Below, one piece after another: positions 22,447 to 35,039 of a DNA stretch of 64,000 nt. The position numbers and the translations under genes are program-made. Below the pieces are notes generated by a model. The model saw only the letters and a program-made list of their open reading frames with translations. It had not been told where the DNA came from and did no database searches. Within the stretch, counting starts at the first letter, position 1; each line of letters begins with the position of its first letter. Source of the stretch: Hermatobates lingyangjiaoensis (lineage: Eukaryota > Arthropoda > Insecta > Hemiptera > Hermatobatidae); contig JAPFBL010000003.1 of NCBI GenBank assembly GCA_026182355.1, forward strand, positions 1,178,001-1,242,000. The letters are read 5' to 3'.

Positions 22447-23811
22447 CTAGCAAATGTACCCGTCTTTGACGGAATCAAAAATTCTATTATACTTGGTATT
22501 CCAACATATAAATTATAGTATTATACTAATACTATAATTAGAAATTATAGAATAGTAGAAAACACCATTATTAGTACAGTGTTAAACAAATGCCTCTGTA
22601 TACACTACATTAGCTGTCTGTCCTTCAGGTTCATGGAAGAACAATCAGTTGAAACCTCTGACTATTGAGCAAGTAAACTACAGTTGACCATGTGAGAAAA
22701 ACTTGGTTTCGCTAACTTGAATTCCTGCGTTAGATAAAGTCTCCTTTGCGACTTAGTTAACGTCATTGCGAAATAGACTCTGAGGGGACCTTGCAATCAT
22801 TTGAATGGAAACAGACAGTGGTTCGGAAGACTCCCCAATACCACATCCAGTCATTATGTCCGCCTCTATGGCATATCTGTGTAGAGCACGAACTCAGAGT
22901 CGTGTCCCGTTGCACAGTTTTTGGGTCACTCATGTTTCGTAACATGAAATTTGTTACTGCTATAAATTGCAGCATCATTGGTGCTCCTACTTTAAGTTTT
23001 ACTCATGAGCAGGCAGTCCAGGAGAAATAAATTCAGAGTCAAGAAATTCAATTAGATAATGAACTGCTTCTTCATCACTAATCCAATCTCTTTACTGACT
23101 TGTAAGTTCTTTCCTCGGCTTCATATAGCGTAAGAACTTGTTTGTTGATTTCTCATGCCTGTTCATATTAAGGGCTGAGAATTGCTCGTTTACAAAACAT
23201 TTATTCTCAATAGATAGTACATCCTTAACTCTGTGAAACACCATTTCAATGATGTCAAATACGCAATATATTCATGTGCTCAATTGAAATTAAAATCAAC
23301 TAACAATACCTACTTGCCACACCTGTGTATTTTCAAAACAAACTTGTCTGTGAAGTTAGGAAAATACAGCTAAAAGCCCCATAACTTCGCTTCTGTACGG
23401 AATTTATAATCTATTTAGAGCCCATATTTTAAGTTAGGCACACACAAATCCAGTGTCAATGTTTCAGCTCGCTATGTCTTATGGTGGCTGAGTTTACTTG
23501 TGACAAACATTTTTGCGTTAAACGTCCATAACTTCACTTCTACGTTGAATTTCCAATCAATTCATAGCCTATATTTTAAGTTAGACCTACACAAATCTAC
23601 TGTAAAAGTTTCAGCTTTATATGTCTTATGGTAGCTGAGTTTACCTGTGACAAAGTTTTGCGGACAAACCGACAAACCGACAAACCGACAAACCGACAGA
23701 AATTTTTCTAAGGGTAGATTCGGTTTCTCCAATGTATGAAACGTAAAGAAAACTTGAAATGAGTCAGTTCTAAGCAATGTACAGACAAAATCATTATTTT
23801 ATTTATAAAGA
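22447..23811 (-). mobile_element. Helitron copy B (1365 bp), nested in copy C
   Basis: The reverse complement of copy A over its full length, with few differences. On the plus strand it starts CTAG at 22447-22450 (its 3' end) and finishes at 23811 with the GA that is the complement of the 5' TC. The (GTCGGTTT)n minisatellite has four units here against three in copy A, which accounts for most of the length difference. The hairpin lies next to CTAG. Flanking bases are A on the left and T on the right. Confidence 0.9.
22582..23098 (-). pseudogene. Helitron Rep/Hel relic, C-terminal helicase part (copy B)
   Basis: Mirror image of the relic in copy A with the same landmarks in the same order (LIEFLDSEF, KLKVGAP, NGTRL, FAMTLTKSQ, FSHGQL) and the same disabling stops. 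Shared disabling changes mean the two copies descend from one already-dead template, so mobilisation needed a helicase supplied elsewhere. A 71-codon chance frame at 22763-22978 is identical in peptide to the one at 15957-16172 of copy A, which shows how little the copies have diverged. Confidence 0.75.
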
Positions 23812-23999
23812 TTGTGTATTTGAGGTTATTGTAAAGGTGTTTCCCACAGTTGAAAATGTACTATCTCTTCAGAATAAATATCTTTATGAGCGAGTGATTC
23901 TCAACCCTTACTAATGAACAAACAGAAAAAACCAACAAATAAGTTCTTACGCCATATCAAGCCAGGAAAGGACTTACAAGTCAGTAAAGAGAGCGATTA

Positions 24000-24470
24000 T
24001 TGATGAGGAAGCAGTCCATTATCCAACTGAATTTTTTGACTCTGTGACTGTCTTGGACTGCCTGCTGATAAGTAAAAACTTAAAGTAGGAGCACCAATCA
24101 TGTGCGATTTAGTGCAGTAAGAAATTTTATGATACCAAACGTGAGTGCCCCAAGTTTGAGTTTGTGCTCTGTATAGATACGCCATAGAGACGGATATCAT
24201 GACTGGGTGTGGTACTGGGGAGTCTGTGTGTATACCACACATACTATTAATTCTAAGCCACTATGTGTTTCTATTTAAACGATTGTAATGTCCCTTCAGC
24301 CTCTGCTTTGCAGACGGTACTGTTACATGACGGTAACTAAGTCGCAAGGGGAAACTCTATTTTTTCTCGCATAGTCCGAAGTTTACTTGCAGGAATGAAG
24401 TTTACTTGATCAAGAGTCAGCTAATGTGGTATATGCAGAGGCATCTGCTTAATACTGTACTAATAATGGT
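24000..24470 (+). pseudogene. Helitron Rep/Hel relic (copy C)
   Basis: Older version of the same relic in the outer element. The stretch EEAVHYPTEFFDS and KNLKVGAPIM are legible around 24008-24105. YPTEFFDS is closer to the usual family form (YPTEFLNS) than the LIEFLDS of copies A and B. Later landmarks are much eroded, with deletions between about 24350 and 24430. Confidence 0.6.
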
Positions 24471-24560
24471 ATTTTCTACTAGTCTATAATATCTAATGAT
24501 ACTTTGGAATACCATTTTCATCGAATTTTAGACTGCGTCAAAGACCGGCGCATTCGCTAG

Positions 24561-26814
24561 TACACATATATAATCATCTCTCAATATATAAAATATATTG
24601 TGTATCATATATGTACATATATAGTGTATATAAATAATATATAGTGGGTATAATATATACTCTATCTCTCTAATACACACATTATTTAAGAAATATAATT
24701 TCATTTAATTATTATTTAATTATGGGATAGTGCATAGGGAGTTACTAAATTTTTAAGTAATTTTGAATTTTAAAGAAGTTATTTGATCTACTCTTAATAG
24801 TTTACATCGATTTTTCAGAATGAACTAAAAAGTTCATCAGTATAGGAGGTTTAGGGAAAGAAATACTCAATTCGCTTAACATGAACTGTTTATCCATGGG
24901 ATATGGTACTATTAAAACGTATAATAGATTGCATAAAGAGTGGCTCGAAATATGATTTAAGACATGTAGTGGTATAGATATGTCTGATTATATAAAATAT
25001 AACGGTGCGCCTTTGCTGGTGAGTAGTTCTTTGTCAAATCTTAGGAGTGCTTAATACATAAGGCAGATTTATTAGGATACCTGCTACTGGTAGTGAAGGT
25101 TTGGAGTTCATAGTTTCCTTACCTTCATTATTTCATTAAATGAAGCTTGTTTTTGTAAATGGGCATATTTCATTTTTTTTTAGCTTGTCTATTGAATATC
25201 AGACAAAGGTCCCAGTTCTCGAATACGGAGTTGTACCTAATTTTAGATTTCTCTAATTACTAATTTAAACTGATTTTATTAAATATTTTAAATAATTCAC
25301 TTATATAAGTGATGAAATATATAGTAATTAAGAAATTGTATTTCATTCTTGTTTTCAAAATAATTGAAAAGGCAAAATGGATAATATTTTTGGAATTTAT
25401 TTCTTGCAGAAGCATCTGGTGTTGAGACAAGTCCAATTTGGTTGTCTTCATTATGAAGACTGAATCACTCAACAAATTTCCTTATTAAGACGGTAAGGCG
25501 AGGAACAATTTCCCTTCGAATTAAGTTTTAATCAGCCGAGTACTTAAGCAGTTGATAACCCGCTTTCCTCTCAACCACCTCTCAGTCCAAACTTCGCCCC
25601 ATGCAACTCAATCAATTCTCTTCTATTTTTATCTTCTCATGATTTCATTACCTTTCCTCAATAAAATAATGCACATTTACAAAATATGACTACTGATTAT
25701 TTTTAAATACTCAATGCTTGCGTTTTACTATGTAAATATGGAGTGATGAAGTTAAGAGGCAGACGCGTGGTGATCTCTTGGGAAACGATCACCTCAGTCC
25801 GAGTAGTCACCCTCCTGTTCCTACAATAATATTTCATCTTATGAGTCTTCACTATGTCCATACTCTTCCTGGCAACTAACCACAGACATCCATATTTTAT
25901 TTCTTCTTTTTCCTTCACAAAATTTTTTTTTAACCAAAACTATAATGTAATATATTTGTGTGTATTTTTTTCTAATTTTTCCCTTATTATGATATAATCC
26001 AGTCCTCTAAATAAGTCACTAAGTTAATCAAACTAAGAAAACCAAAATATTTGTAACTATCAACAAAAATCATATAAAAAGCATATTAATTCATACGTTT
26101 TGAAGTATTTGGGTGTATTGTTGAAATTTGTATTGATAGAGCCAGTATGTGTGTGGGTGGTTGAGTATGACTCGAAAAATTGTGTAAGTGATACACAAAA
26201 CAGCCCTTATAGTGCAAGTGAGTTCCATCGTTTTTTGGCGATAATGATGTTAGGAAATTCACTTTTGTTGCTAATTTTGTTGCATTAAACGCAATTCTTT
26301 ATTTAAAATATTATTTAAACATCATTTGAGTTTAAAATATTATGCAATTCATTTTTATAAATTTTAATGTTTTTAATTTTACAAATGCCGGCGTAGACAC
26401 GTTTTAAAAAGTCATTCATTAGGGTCTCTTCAGACATATTAATGATACTGATTTGGTTCATTACTGACGGATACCTAGTACAGCGTACAAAGGCTGTGCA
26501 GACAGATGAAATAATCAATTATGGCGCTAAAAGTGAGATTTTTTTTTAAATATTTGTGTCTCAGAAGTCATTATAAAAAGCACAAGTTTAAAACATAAGC
26601 CAGGCATGCGTTTCCATGTAGGCTACTCCATGTACGTAGTTTTGAGTATTATAGTTACGAGGACCTATGTCTAATATGCTGGGAGAAGGTTGATAACAAA
26701 AACGTATACATATGCTACAACTTAATTTTATTAGATATATACTTCTAATTATTATTCCTAAACTATGAATTAATTCTGCCATATTAGTTAATTATTGCCA
26801 TATGCCACCTTGTT
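24561..26814. other. AT-rich spacer, nothing firm
   Basis: Begins with TATA-rich simple sequence (24561-24690). A slightly GC-richer patch lies at 25490-25640. A possible acceptor near 25410 and donor near 25494 frame no open reading frame. No family was recognised. Confidence 0.45.
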
Positions 26815-26945
26815 TGGAGCCTAAATGGAAACGACTGGGCCATCAGCTAGAGACTCACGGCATGTACCGAGATTGATCATGTGCTGGAAATCGCAGGGTG
26901 AGAGACGTGAACGTTTTTGATGACACCGATTCACCAAGGGTTGAT
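26815..26945. other. GC-richer island, possible conserved noncoding element
   Basis: A complex stretch with TGGAAACGACTGGGCCATCA and GAGATTGATCATGTGCTGG in AT-rich surroundings. No coding frame stands out. Confidence 0.2.
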
Positions 26946-27584
26946 TGTACCCATGCTATCAGAACCTCCAATTTTAGAATTATGATTTTCTTTAAAAAGA
27001 TTTCTCAAAGTAACTGGAAGTTAATATGTTCGTCAGATCATCTAAATGAATGAACTCGTCAAATTATGTCCTGCCTCCTTTACAAAAAGTGGTATCTGAC
27101 TCTTTAAACTTTTGAGTCAGATATGCATTGATAGAGGAATACAATTTTCAGCAAGACTGACAAATTTAAAATGTTACGAACAAATTAGTTAACTTTTAAA
27201 TTTTGAAAAATGTTTATTTTGAAACAATTTTGGTGTCGGAGCAATATTCTGCAGCATATTTAATCTGCAGCCTAGGCTTATAGTTCGTAGGTGTGACCTA
27301 TTCTATGCACCCGTTATTATTGATAAGAACTTCAAACACTCAAAGAATAGAATTTTAGCAAGCAGGCTAAACTGAACACCAATCAATCGGTCTTCTTTAA
27401 AAGAGTCATTCCTGTAATTCAATACTTTCAATAAAAAGTAAGATTTCATAGTCTATTAAATTAAGTGTGTTCTAAATTTACCACAATAAAATTCTAAATT
27501 AAATCATTTTTCTAAACGAACTTAAATACCATTGAAATTGATGACTGCAATTTGAAATGTTGAATCTACTTATATGGTTGGTAA

Positions 27585-27860
27585 GTTGTGAAAGAGATAG
27601 CTAGAGCCTTCTCTGAGCTAATGACCAGTGTCGACTTGGCGGAGAGCAGACGGAGTGCCTGTGCCTTCCCAGGGGGAATTGCCGAGAGGGCTCTCGTGCT
27701 GCTTATACATTCTTATAAGTTGTCGGGGGTTGGGGAGGTCCCTGAGCGACAGTTAATGCTCGATATCTCGATCCTACTTTATCCGCTTGCCCAACTCCGG
27801 CCAACAACAACCTTACTTCCCTGGCATTTCTCTCTTTCCCTTCAACTTGATTTCACTGTG
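27585..27860. other. GC-richer island, possible conserved noncoding element
   Basis: Sharp GC rise over about 275 bp. A 98-codon plus-strand frame (27588-27884) covers it. The peptide shows no domain or signal peptide and its first codons lie in the AT-rich flank. Coding and noncoding explanations remain open, with noncoding preferred. Confidence 0.3.
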
Positions 27861-27884
27861 CGACACAACTCTATTTCGTTATAA

Positions 27885-30800
27885 ATAAATAAAGAATTTT
27901 CGAAAAAAAGAAGAAATTCACAATCTTCTTTTAGAAAGAAGATTAAAAGTGGTGAATTTCTTCTTATAAAAAATAAATGGAAATAATCTTAAGTATCAAT
28001 AATTCATACATACCTCTATTATCTCTTTATACAGCTTGCATGCTACAAAGCAATAAATATAAAAGGCACAAATGTAAAACGTTTTGTTTCAGTAAGAAAT
28101 AACTCCGGAACTAAGGTAAATAATCCATGCCTAATAGTATATATAACATGTCAAATATTATTTAACAATAAACAAACTATTTGTATATATTAAATTCTCC
28201 ATATGAACAATAGTAGTTTCTTAATAAATGAGTGCACGATAAGCAAATTGCCCAATAGCCTACAGCATACAAAGGCCCTTTAAGGACTGTGTCCTGCGGA
28301 GCAAATAAAGGTTATTCCTTGGTTCACAGTTTAAAAGCGGAAATACTTAAGTTTTTTTATTATTTCTATAGATTTAAATCAAATTAATTAATTATTAATG
28401 ATAAAACAGTTATTACTTTGAAGTTTTGATCTATTTTTGCATAATGCATTTCTAGCACTTTTCTGCCCTGTTCAACCTTCTACTAATAATACTAATCCAA
28501 AAGTATTTTTACACATTGGTTTGTACACCAAACCAATTTTACAAAAAAAAGTGATTGTACATAGAAATTAGTCAAAAATATAATTGATACAATTAAAACA
28601 TGATTTTAAATGAAAGAAGTAAAAATCAAAGAAAAATTAGTACAGAAATAATTTAATCGACGTTTTTGGTCTAGATATTTTGAACAACCATAATATTCAA
28701 ACGAATTAAAAATTAATCTCAAAGTATGAAAGAGAAAATATTAAAAAAAATCATATATTGAGAAATAATCACAAACAAAAAATATCATTTTTTTTTAATT
28801 TAAAAAAGTTGGAAAGAGTTGAAAAGTTACTTTGGAATAATGAGGTATTCTATATAAATAACGAACTGTTTCCTAAATAAAAACGATTATATCAACATAG
28901 TAATTCGATATTAGGAAATAGAATTAATGCAACACCCTTGTATTTCTAACCTTAAGGAAACGTCACACTCTTTATTTTCAGGACACAATTATCATATAGA
29001 TAACGAACAGGTTTCAAAGTCGAAAAACTCTAGAACTGCTTTATGTTTATATGAATAAAAATTAAATAAGTTACTTACGCAATTTGAATAATATATATTC
29101 TGGTGTTGATTTTTCCTTTGGATCTCCATTAAATCAGTTTGAATTTTTGAGGAGAGTAGTGATAATTCGTTTCACTCAAAAACAATGTTTTTGAGGAGAG
29201 CAGAAGAAGAGGAAAATTCGTTTCTTGTAACTTATGTATTACTTTAACGAAAACGTGTTAGCATCAGCACAATCTAAGATTCCGTTGTACAAAGAAATAT
29301 ATGTCATTTTTATATATCTTCCTTTTGTATTGTGAAATCAATACTTCTTCATTTTTAAATATTTTTACTTCTCTGATTTATAGTGTTTGTTACAAATTAC
29401 TTATAACTATTTCTTTAAAAATGCTATAAATACATATATGTAAATTTGTTATAAGGCTGTTAGTTGATTTTTAACAATTTCTTATTTTCCTCCATTGTGT
29501 ATGTCTGTCTATGAAAAAGATTTTTTAACAAAATTGGAATATACATTAGAAGCTTGATTTATAGTTGGATGACTGACCTAATACTGATTCATTTTAGCCC
29601 TATCCTATTAAATGGTCCATGATTCATTCAAAGTGTTATATATTATAGAAAATAAACTTGAAAATTGTAGGGTTTATTTTTTGATTATTCCAAATGACAA
29701 TATAATCCTAAAGAAGGCTTGAATTGGAATTATTATATTCCAATAATTGATTGTGTTTCTCGAGATTTTTTCATTGACTTTAAGAAATGTTTATCATAAG
29801 CAAGTAAGCAAATTTCATTTCATTTTTACTTCCACTTACTCCTATATACTTTTAGAAAACTGCTATTTACTTTGATGGGGATACTAAAAAAAAACAGTAA
29901 CATTTATGCATTAATATTAAATTACCCTAAAATATACACCAAAGTGGATATTCTTTTATTAAAATCGGTAACAATTCTTCTAATACTAAAACATCATGTT
30001 TGCCTACAACATGTGATTCAGAAAACCGTTATAACGATGTAAATTACTTTAGGCACATAGTTATCTGTGAGATAGAAGTAATGAAGACTATAGATGCTAC
30101 TTCCCAGTGTAAACTTTTTTTTCCTTCAAACACTCATATGGACCATAAATTAAAAAAAATACAGATTTGGTAGGAAATGTTATGTTGCTATCTTCAAAAA
30201 CTTATACCAAAATTAATTTGAATAATTTTATATAATAACTTGCTTTTTATCTGTTATTGTTCAGGACTAAAGTAATATTACTTGAGTAAACAAATATATT
30301 AACTTCCCTGTATGAATAATATCTTAGCCAGAGGGTATATCAGACCTTACTTCATTTATAAATATTTCAAAAATATTCAGACACTCTTAAGTATCTTATG
30401 TAGTATTTAGTTGGACATGTATGACATCCTGATTTATTCTTTTTTTTTTTCATTATTATTCAAAATATATTCACGAATTTATGAGAAGAAACGAGTAACC
30501 ATTAAAGAATTATTCCGTCAAATGTTGATTCCTTATGAATTATTTCTTGGTTATCATTACATATCGAGATTTGAATGCAATCCTGAGAAAAATATCTAGT
30601 TATGATAAAGCTTGGTATATGACTTGTTTGAAGTTTTGTGCAAAAAATCTGGACATCTCTTAGAAAAATGTGAGAATCATTCTTGATTCTACCTAAGATG
30701 GGAAACAAAAGAAAAAATAACGGAGAAAAGGAAAGAGAAGATCCTAAAAAGTAGAATAAAACCACAACATTAGTACCAAGTAGCTATAGACACAAAACTA

Positions 30801-31057
30801 AGTCAATTGCCAAACCTTTTTCTTTATATTGTCTATACTTCTACATTGGAGACAATATAGTCTTATGCATATGAAATGTTCATATCAAATGGATATCGTA
30901 AATATTTCATATTAATGAATTCATGTTAATTGTATATAATGAATACATCAATTAATATCAAAGCAGGAATTAAATATACTTAATAATATAATTAAATATA
31001 CTTAATATAATAAATACACTTAAAAATAACGCATAAATGTAATAATGACCAAGATTA
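27885..31057. other. Long AT-rich spacer
   Basis: No gene or element recognised. Small local structures only: a hairpin CTCAAAAAC-AAT-GTTTTTGAG near 29178-29198, and a slightly GC-richer patch at 28260-28320. Confidence 0.5.
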
Positions 31058-31146
31058 CGTTGGTACACATTTATGATTACTATTTTCACATTGTTGTATA
31101 AACAAATGCTTACATTTGGTTCAAATGCCAATACTTGATAAATGAC
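31058..31146. repeat. 89 bp direct duplication, copy 1
   Basis: Matches 32002-32090 at about 87 of 89 positions, from CGTTGGTACACATTTATGAT to AATACTTGATAAATGAC. The second copy lies 944 bp downstream in the same orientation. Confidence 0.9.
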
Positions 31147-31859
31147 TCTTAAAACTATAAATTGATTTCCCATTTTGTAATAAATAGGGAGGGCTAAAGA
31201 ATTAGTGGAAAAGAGAGCTTTCTTAAAGACAAAAGAGATAAAGTTGCTTTCCATTTATAGCTCAGGTAATGGAGCATACTATAATTCCCCTGCAGTTTCA
31301 AGTGGCCCTTTTACTCGGTCCGTTACACTGACCAAAACTGACTTCCTGAAGAACATGGCACAATTCCCCAATAGCTAAGTTCTTTACTTTTTTCAACTAC
31401 ATTTTTTCCTTCAGCTAAACTAAAAATCTGGGTGGTTTACACTTAGCTTTACCATTCTATAGTAACGTATCATTAAGTTGAGTGACAATCAATTTGATTA
31501 CATTTTTTTAATATGTATTATAAAATTATAACAGTATCATAACATGTTTATTTGTCTTTTTTTATGTTCTATCTAAATTTTATTTTTCTTTACAAATTCT
31601 TCTTAAAGTTTTAATAAAGATATACTATTGTTGTTTTAATGTATCATGTTACTGATATAATGAAATCATTTAATCTAAGGATTTTTATTTATCTAGAATC
31701 AAAATTTTTTAAAAGTGCAAAAGTGCACCGTTTAGATTTTTTACGTCAGAAGGGGTTGACAGATTAAGATATCTCTCAGGAGGTGCACAAGCGGACAAAC
31801 AAACGAAAAAACCTGGTGTACAAATATATTTATATAAATGTAACAATATCATTTATATA

Positions 31860-32001
31860 TATGAAACAACAATCAATGGTCAAACCACAATAGGAAATCG
31901 AAAAAAAAAGATCTTTCAACCGCTTGTAACGGTTTACACTTAACTTAACGGTTTACACTCAACTGCTCGTTACGGTTGAAAGATCTTTTTTTTCTCTATT
32001 T
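31860..32001. repeat. Foldback structure with family P sequence
   Basis: Inverted arms around AAAGATCTTTCAACCG (about 31907-31926) and CGTTACGGTTGAAAGATCTT (about 31967-31987) surround a short loop. The loop itself has a repeated CGGTTTACACT. The left flank carries CAATCAATGGTCAAACCACA, the family P signature also seen at 18416, 32685 and 38252. Confidence 0.65.
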
Positions 32002-32090
32002 CGTTGGTACACATTTATGATTACTATTTTCACATTTTTGTATAAACAAATGCTTGCATTTGGTTCAAATGCCAATACTTGATAAATGAC
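32002..32090. repeat. 89 bp direct duplication, copy 2
   Basis: Second copy of the 31058-31146 segment, starting directly at the right edge of the foldback structure and ending where the Penelope-like fragment at 32091 begins. This suggests it was carried along with these elements. Confidence 0.9.
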
Positions 32091-32195
32091 AGGAGTTCTT
32101 TTATCAGAAGACGGGTCAGTTCTTCAGGTTTAAATTAAATTCTCAGTCAACGCTTCACTTTTTATTGAAAACCTTTTTTCATAGGCCTACAAAAC
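32091..32195 (-). repeat. Interspersed fragment, inverted relative of 38120-38215
   Basis: Read on the minus strand it shows GAAAAAAGGTTTTCAATAAA, then AAACCTGAAGAACTGACC and TTCTGATAAAA. The same order occurs on the plus strand at 38120-38215. Motifs of this type occur beside Penelope-like terminal repeats, but no Penelope reverse transcriptase is visible, so the class is inference. Confidence 0.45.
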
Positions 32196-32514
32196 AAAGG
32201 AAATATAAGAAATAATACAATAATTCAAAAACCAAACATACATAAAAAGAGGATCCAATTACGTAAGACGATAAAATTAAAATGTTGGCAATAGGTTAGT
32301 GAGAGAACTTACAGAAGTATACAATTTTTGAAAGAGAAAAACTAACTATTACATTGGATATACGAGTATTTTACAGAGAAAACAGTTTGTGGATTTAAGA
32401 AACAAATGTCTAATTTGAATAAACAAGTGACACTGAACTGAAAACAATTAAGGCAATCAAATTTCACCAGACAACCAAAACATCACTATTGTTTTAGATG
32501 AAACGATTCTTCCA

Positions 32515-32675
32515 ACTGAATAAACTAGAATTTTTAAAAGACCACACAGAAATGAAATCACTGAAACTCACGATTCTTATCAATCTTCCTTTTTTGATGA
32601 CGAAGACATCGAAAAATAGTAGTAAGTTTCAGTGATTTCATTTCTGTGTCCTTTTGAAAATTCTGGTTTATACGT
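32515..32675. repeat. Foldback (inverted repeat ~50 bp arms)
   Basis: Arms at about 32519-32570 and 32618-32670 are near-perfect reverse complements. The left carries ACAGAAATGAAATCACTGAA and the right TTCAGTGATTTCATTTCTGT. The spacer is about 50 bp. No target duplication was identified. Confidence 0.75.
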
Positions 32676-32684
32676 ATAAAGTAA

Positions 32685-32830
32685 ATGATCAAACCACAAT
32701 AAGAAAATGGGAAAACAAGACTATTTTCTTGTCTTGGGGGAAAACCCCATTTTCTTATTGTGGTTTGATCATTGATTGTTATTTCACGTGTTTATGTGAA
32801 ATCTTTTTTTACGTATATAGTAGTACATAA
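32685..32830. repeat. Family P foldback
   Basis: ATGATCAAACCACAATAAGA at about 32687-32706 returns inverted as TCTTATTGTGGTTTGATCAT at about 32752-32773, with an inner AAGAC...GTCTT hairpin. It is followed by the TTTCACGTGTTTATGTGAAA hairpin found also at 18416-18500. Confidence 0.7.
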
Positions 32831-35039
32831 CGCCTACTCGCTGTTCAACTCGCTTTCCTAAAAACGACCATTAATGGAATTGAAATATTGAATTTGATTC
32901 CTAGTATCTGTTTTTCATTCCTGTTTATTTAAGTTTCAAAATATATATATTATAGAATTATGCCATTTTATAATTTAGTTTTAAAAACAAATATTGTCAC
33001 TGGACTTTTATTTTCACAAATTTTTTCGTATCCAGAAGTAAATATTCTGAAAAAATAAAAAATATTTTTTTAAGCAAGAATGTAAACCATGCAACCTAAT
33101 AGTAGTTCTGTAAGTTTGAACTGAAGGCTTATAAAATAAATGAAGAAAAAAGGAAAGGAAAAATGTGAATGACTGAAAATGAAAAAATAAATAAAATTAA
33201 ACCTATATTATTGATAAAATATGATTGATTATTTATGAGACTGGCTTGTTATGATAAGATACTCGTACCTTGCTTGTAAACAGAGTGTTGACTGACACTT
33301 AATCACCTCCGAAAGAAAAACATAATTGCATACTTTTCATTATTCAATGTGCTAATTTCAAAGTTTCTTCTATCTACTATTAGCCTTATAATAATCCTCC
33401 TTTATTAAATATTCGAGTTTTTGGGAAGTATAATAATTAGAAGTATGAATAACTTGCGGTCGTAATTTCTACCTAAAGCAATGAAGGAGTGGTTTTTAAT
33501 TGAGTTTTTCTTTGGATAAGAAATGTCCAAATCAAGTCCAGTCTTGCATAGTAAAATAAATTTTTGCCCGTGAGTAAAACTTTTGAAAAGAAAAAAAATG
33601 GGACAACTTTTTAGACTAAATTAAGAGCTTATTGCATATTAATGAGAACTGCGTGGAATGGCGGGCAAAATTTTAATTAGTCCCTTAGCACTCTCTCTGG
33701 CTAGCTCATCAAGAAGGAGTAGATTTAAACAACAACTCAAATTTGAGATTAGCTTATCACGTTTTCTTTTACGAATTGAAATATAGATATTAGAATTTTG
33801 TGAGAAATTTTTTTCTAATTAATATATTCACCGAAAGAAGTATAACATATCATTGAATTAGTGTTTGTTTAAGTTTTCATGCTTGAACTGTACTTGATAT
33901 ACTTGGTAATAGCTTTGAGGTAGGCTATTTTAACTTCAGAGGAAAAATTACTCACCTTCATAGCAAGCCAGCTAAACAACTCTTTATACTCGATCTTTTT
34001 TTTTTGTAACATAATTTCTTTACGTAAGTTTGTTAAACACTTTGTTTACTAATCTAGAGTAATGAACTAGATAATTGCAAAGTCTACGGCCAGTTCTACG
34101 CATCCATAACACTCAAAAACTGAGAAAATCTTTTTCCTTTATTAAAAGAAATCTAGATAAGCCTACATTTAACTTTATAATAAGTAAACATAATATCAAA
34201 CATAATGGAAATTAATTTATTTTAAGATTTATATATTAATTTGGTTATCGTGAAGAGGTATGGCCAAACTCAAGGGTAAAGTATTATCAAACACATTGAT
34301 AACCAATTTAATCATTTTATTTCTTTTATTGTCGCTACATCAATTTAGACATTTAAAACGAAATTGAAATAATTGTTCTTGAGAAGTGTGACATATTATT
34401 ATTAAACTGAGAATTTCAGTCTCATCGGGCTTGTACATACCACAACCATATGTGTCTTATTGTGTCTCGTCCTTTTGTTATTTCTAAACAATGTCCCATT
34501 CTATTATTTTAAGTGCTTCAATGAATCTTTTAGTTGTTCTTGGCGATTTTCTTTCATTTTCATAGAATGCTATTAGAAGTTTCCTTTTCTTTGACACAGA
34601 GTCTGTATTCTTTAGTCTGATGTTATTTCAGTTTGCAAAAGCGTAGTTAAAAAAACGACGTCCGGTGAGTTATTCCACATACATTTTAAATCCTTCTTTT
34701 GAATACTAATTTTTTCATATATATTTCAGATGAATTTGAATTTGCGTTTTAGAGTTAATACGATCAGGTTATTTTAGCCAATGATTGCAAATAACTTCTT
34801 CCCTATTCATGCATTTATTAATTTCATCATTTAGGAAGCTGAAGACTGTAGTGAAGAAGAGGTCCAAGCTGCAGAAGTCTTGTCTAGTTCCAGTCTTTGC
34901 CATTCGATTGGTCCACTACCTCATTCCATGCATTCACTTGTATCCAGATACCCAAATGAAAGTTAACTTATTTTACTGGCTACATTTTAAAGAGATAAAA
35001 AAACATTCTATACCCATAATGAATTAAAATCCATTACTT
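32831..35039. other. AT-rich spacer with one conserved-looking island
   Basis: At 33630-33730 a complex stretch carries TTGCATATTAATGAG (POU/homeodomain-like) and TTTTAATTAGTCCCTTAGCA. The stretch 34430-34640, read on the minus strand, holds a short open peptide-like segment (KKRKLLIAFYENERKSP) that could be an outlying relic of a retroelement. The rest is featureless. Confidence 0.35.

Larger units (their letters stand above)
21928..24560 (+). mobile_element. Helitron copy C, split by copy B
   Basis: Starts TCTATATAAATAAAA at 21928 after an A and ends CTAG at 24557-24560. The outer element occupies 21928-22446 and 23812-24560, about 1268 bp in total. It is interrupted after GAATATA by copy B, and the homology to copy A resumes exactly at TTGTGTATTTGA. 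The junction reconstructs copy A's uninterrupted 'gaatatattgcgtattt' context with no duplicated or lost base, as expected for Helitron insertion between A and T. Its 3' hairpin is imperfect and the sequence more diverged, so it is older than copies A and B. Confidence 0.9.

Noticed and set aside
25395..25500. Possible exon between TTTCTTGCAG and GTAAGG
   Set aside because: All three frames contain stops within the interval.
27588..27884. 98-codon plus-strand frame in a GC-richer island
   Set aside because: No domain, signal peptide or splice context; its openness is explained by GC content. Kept only as an island.
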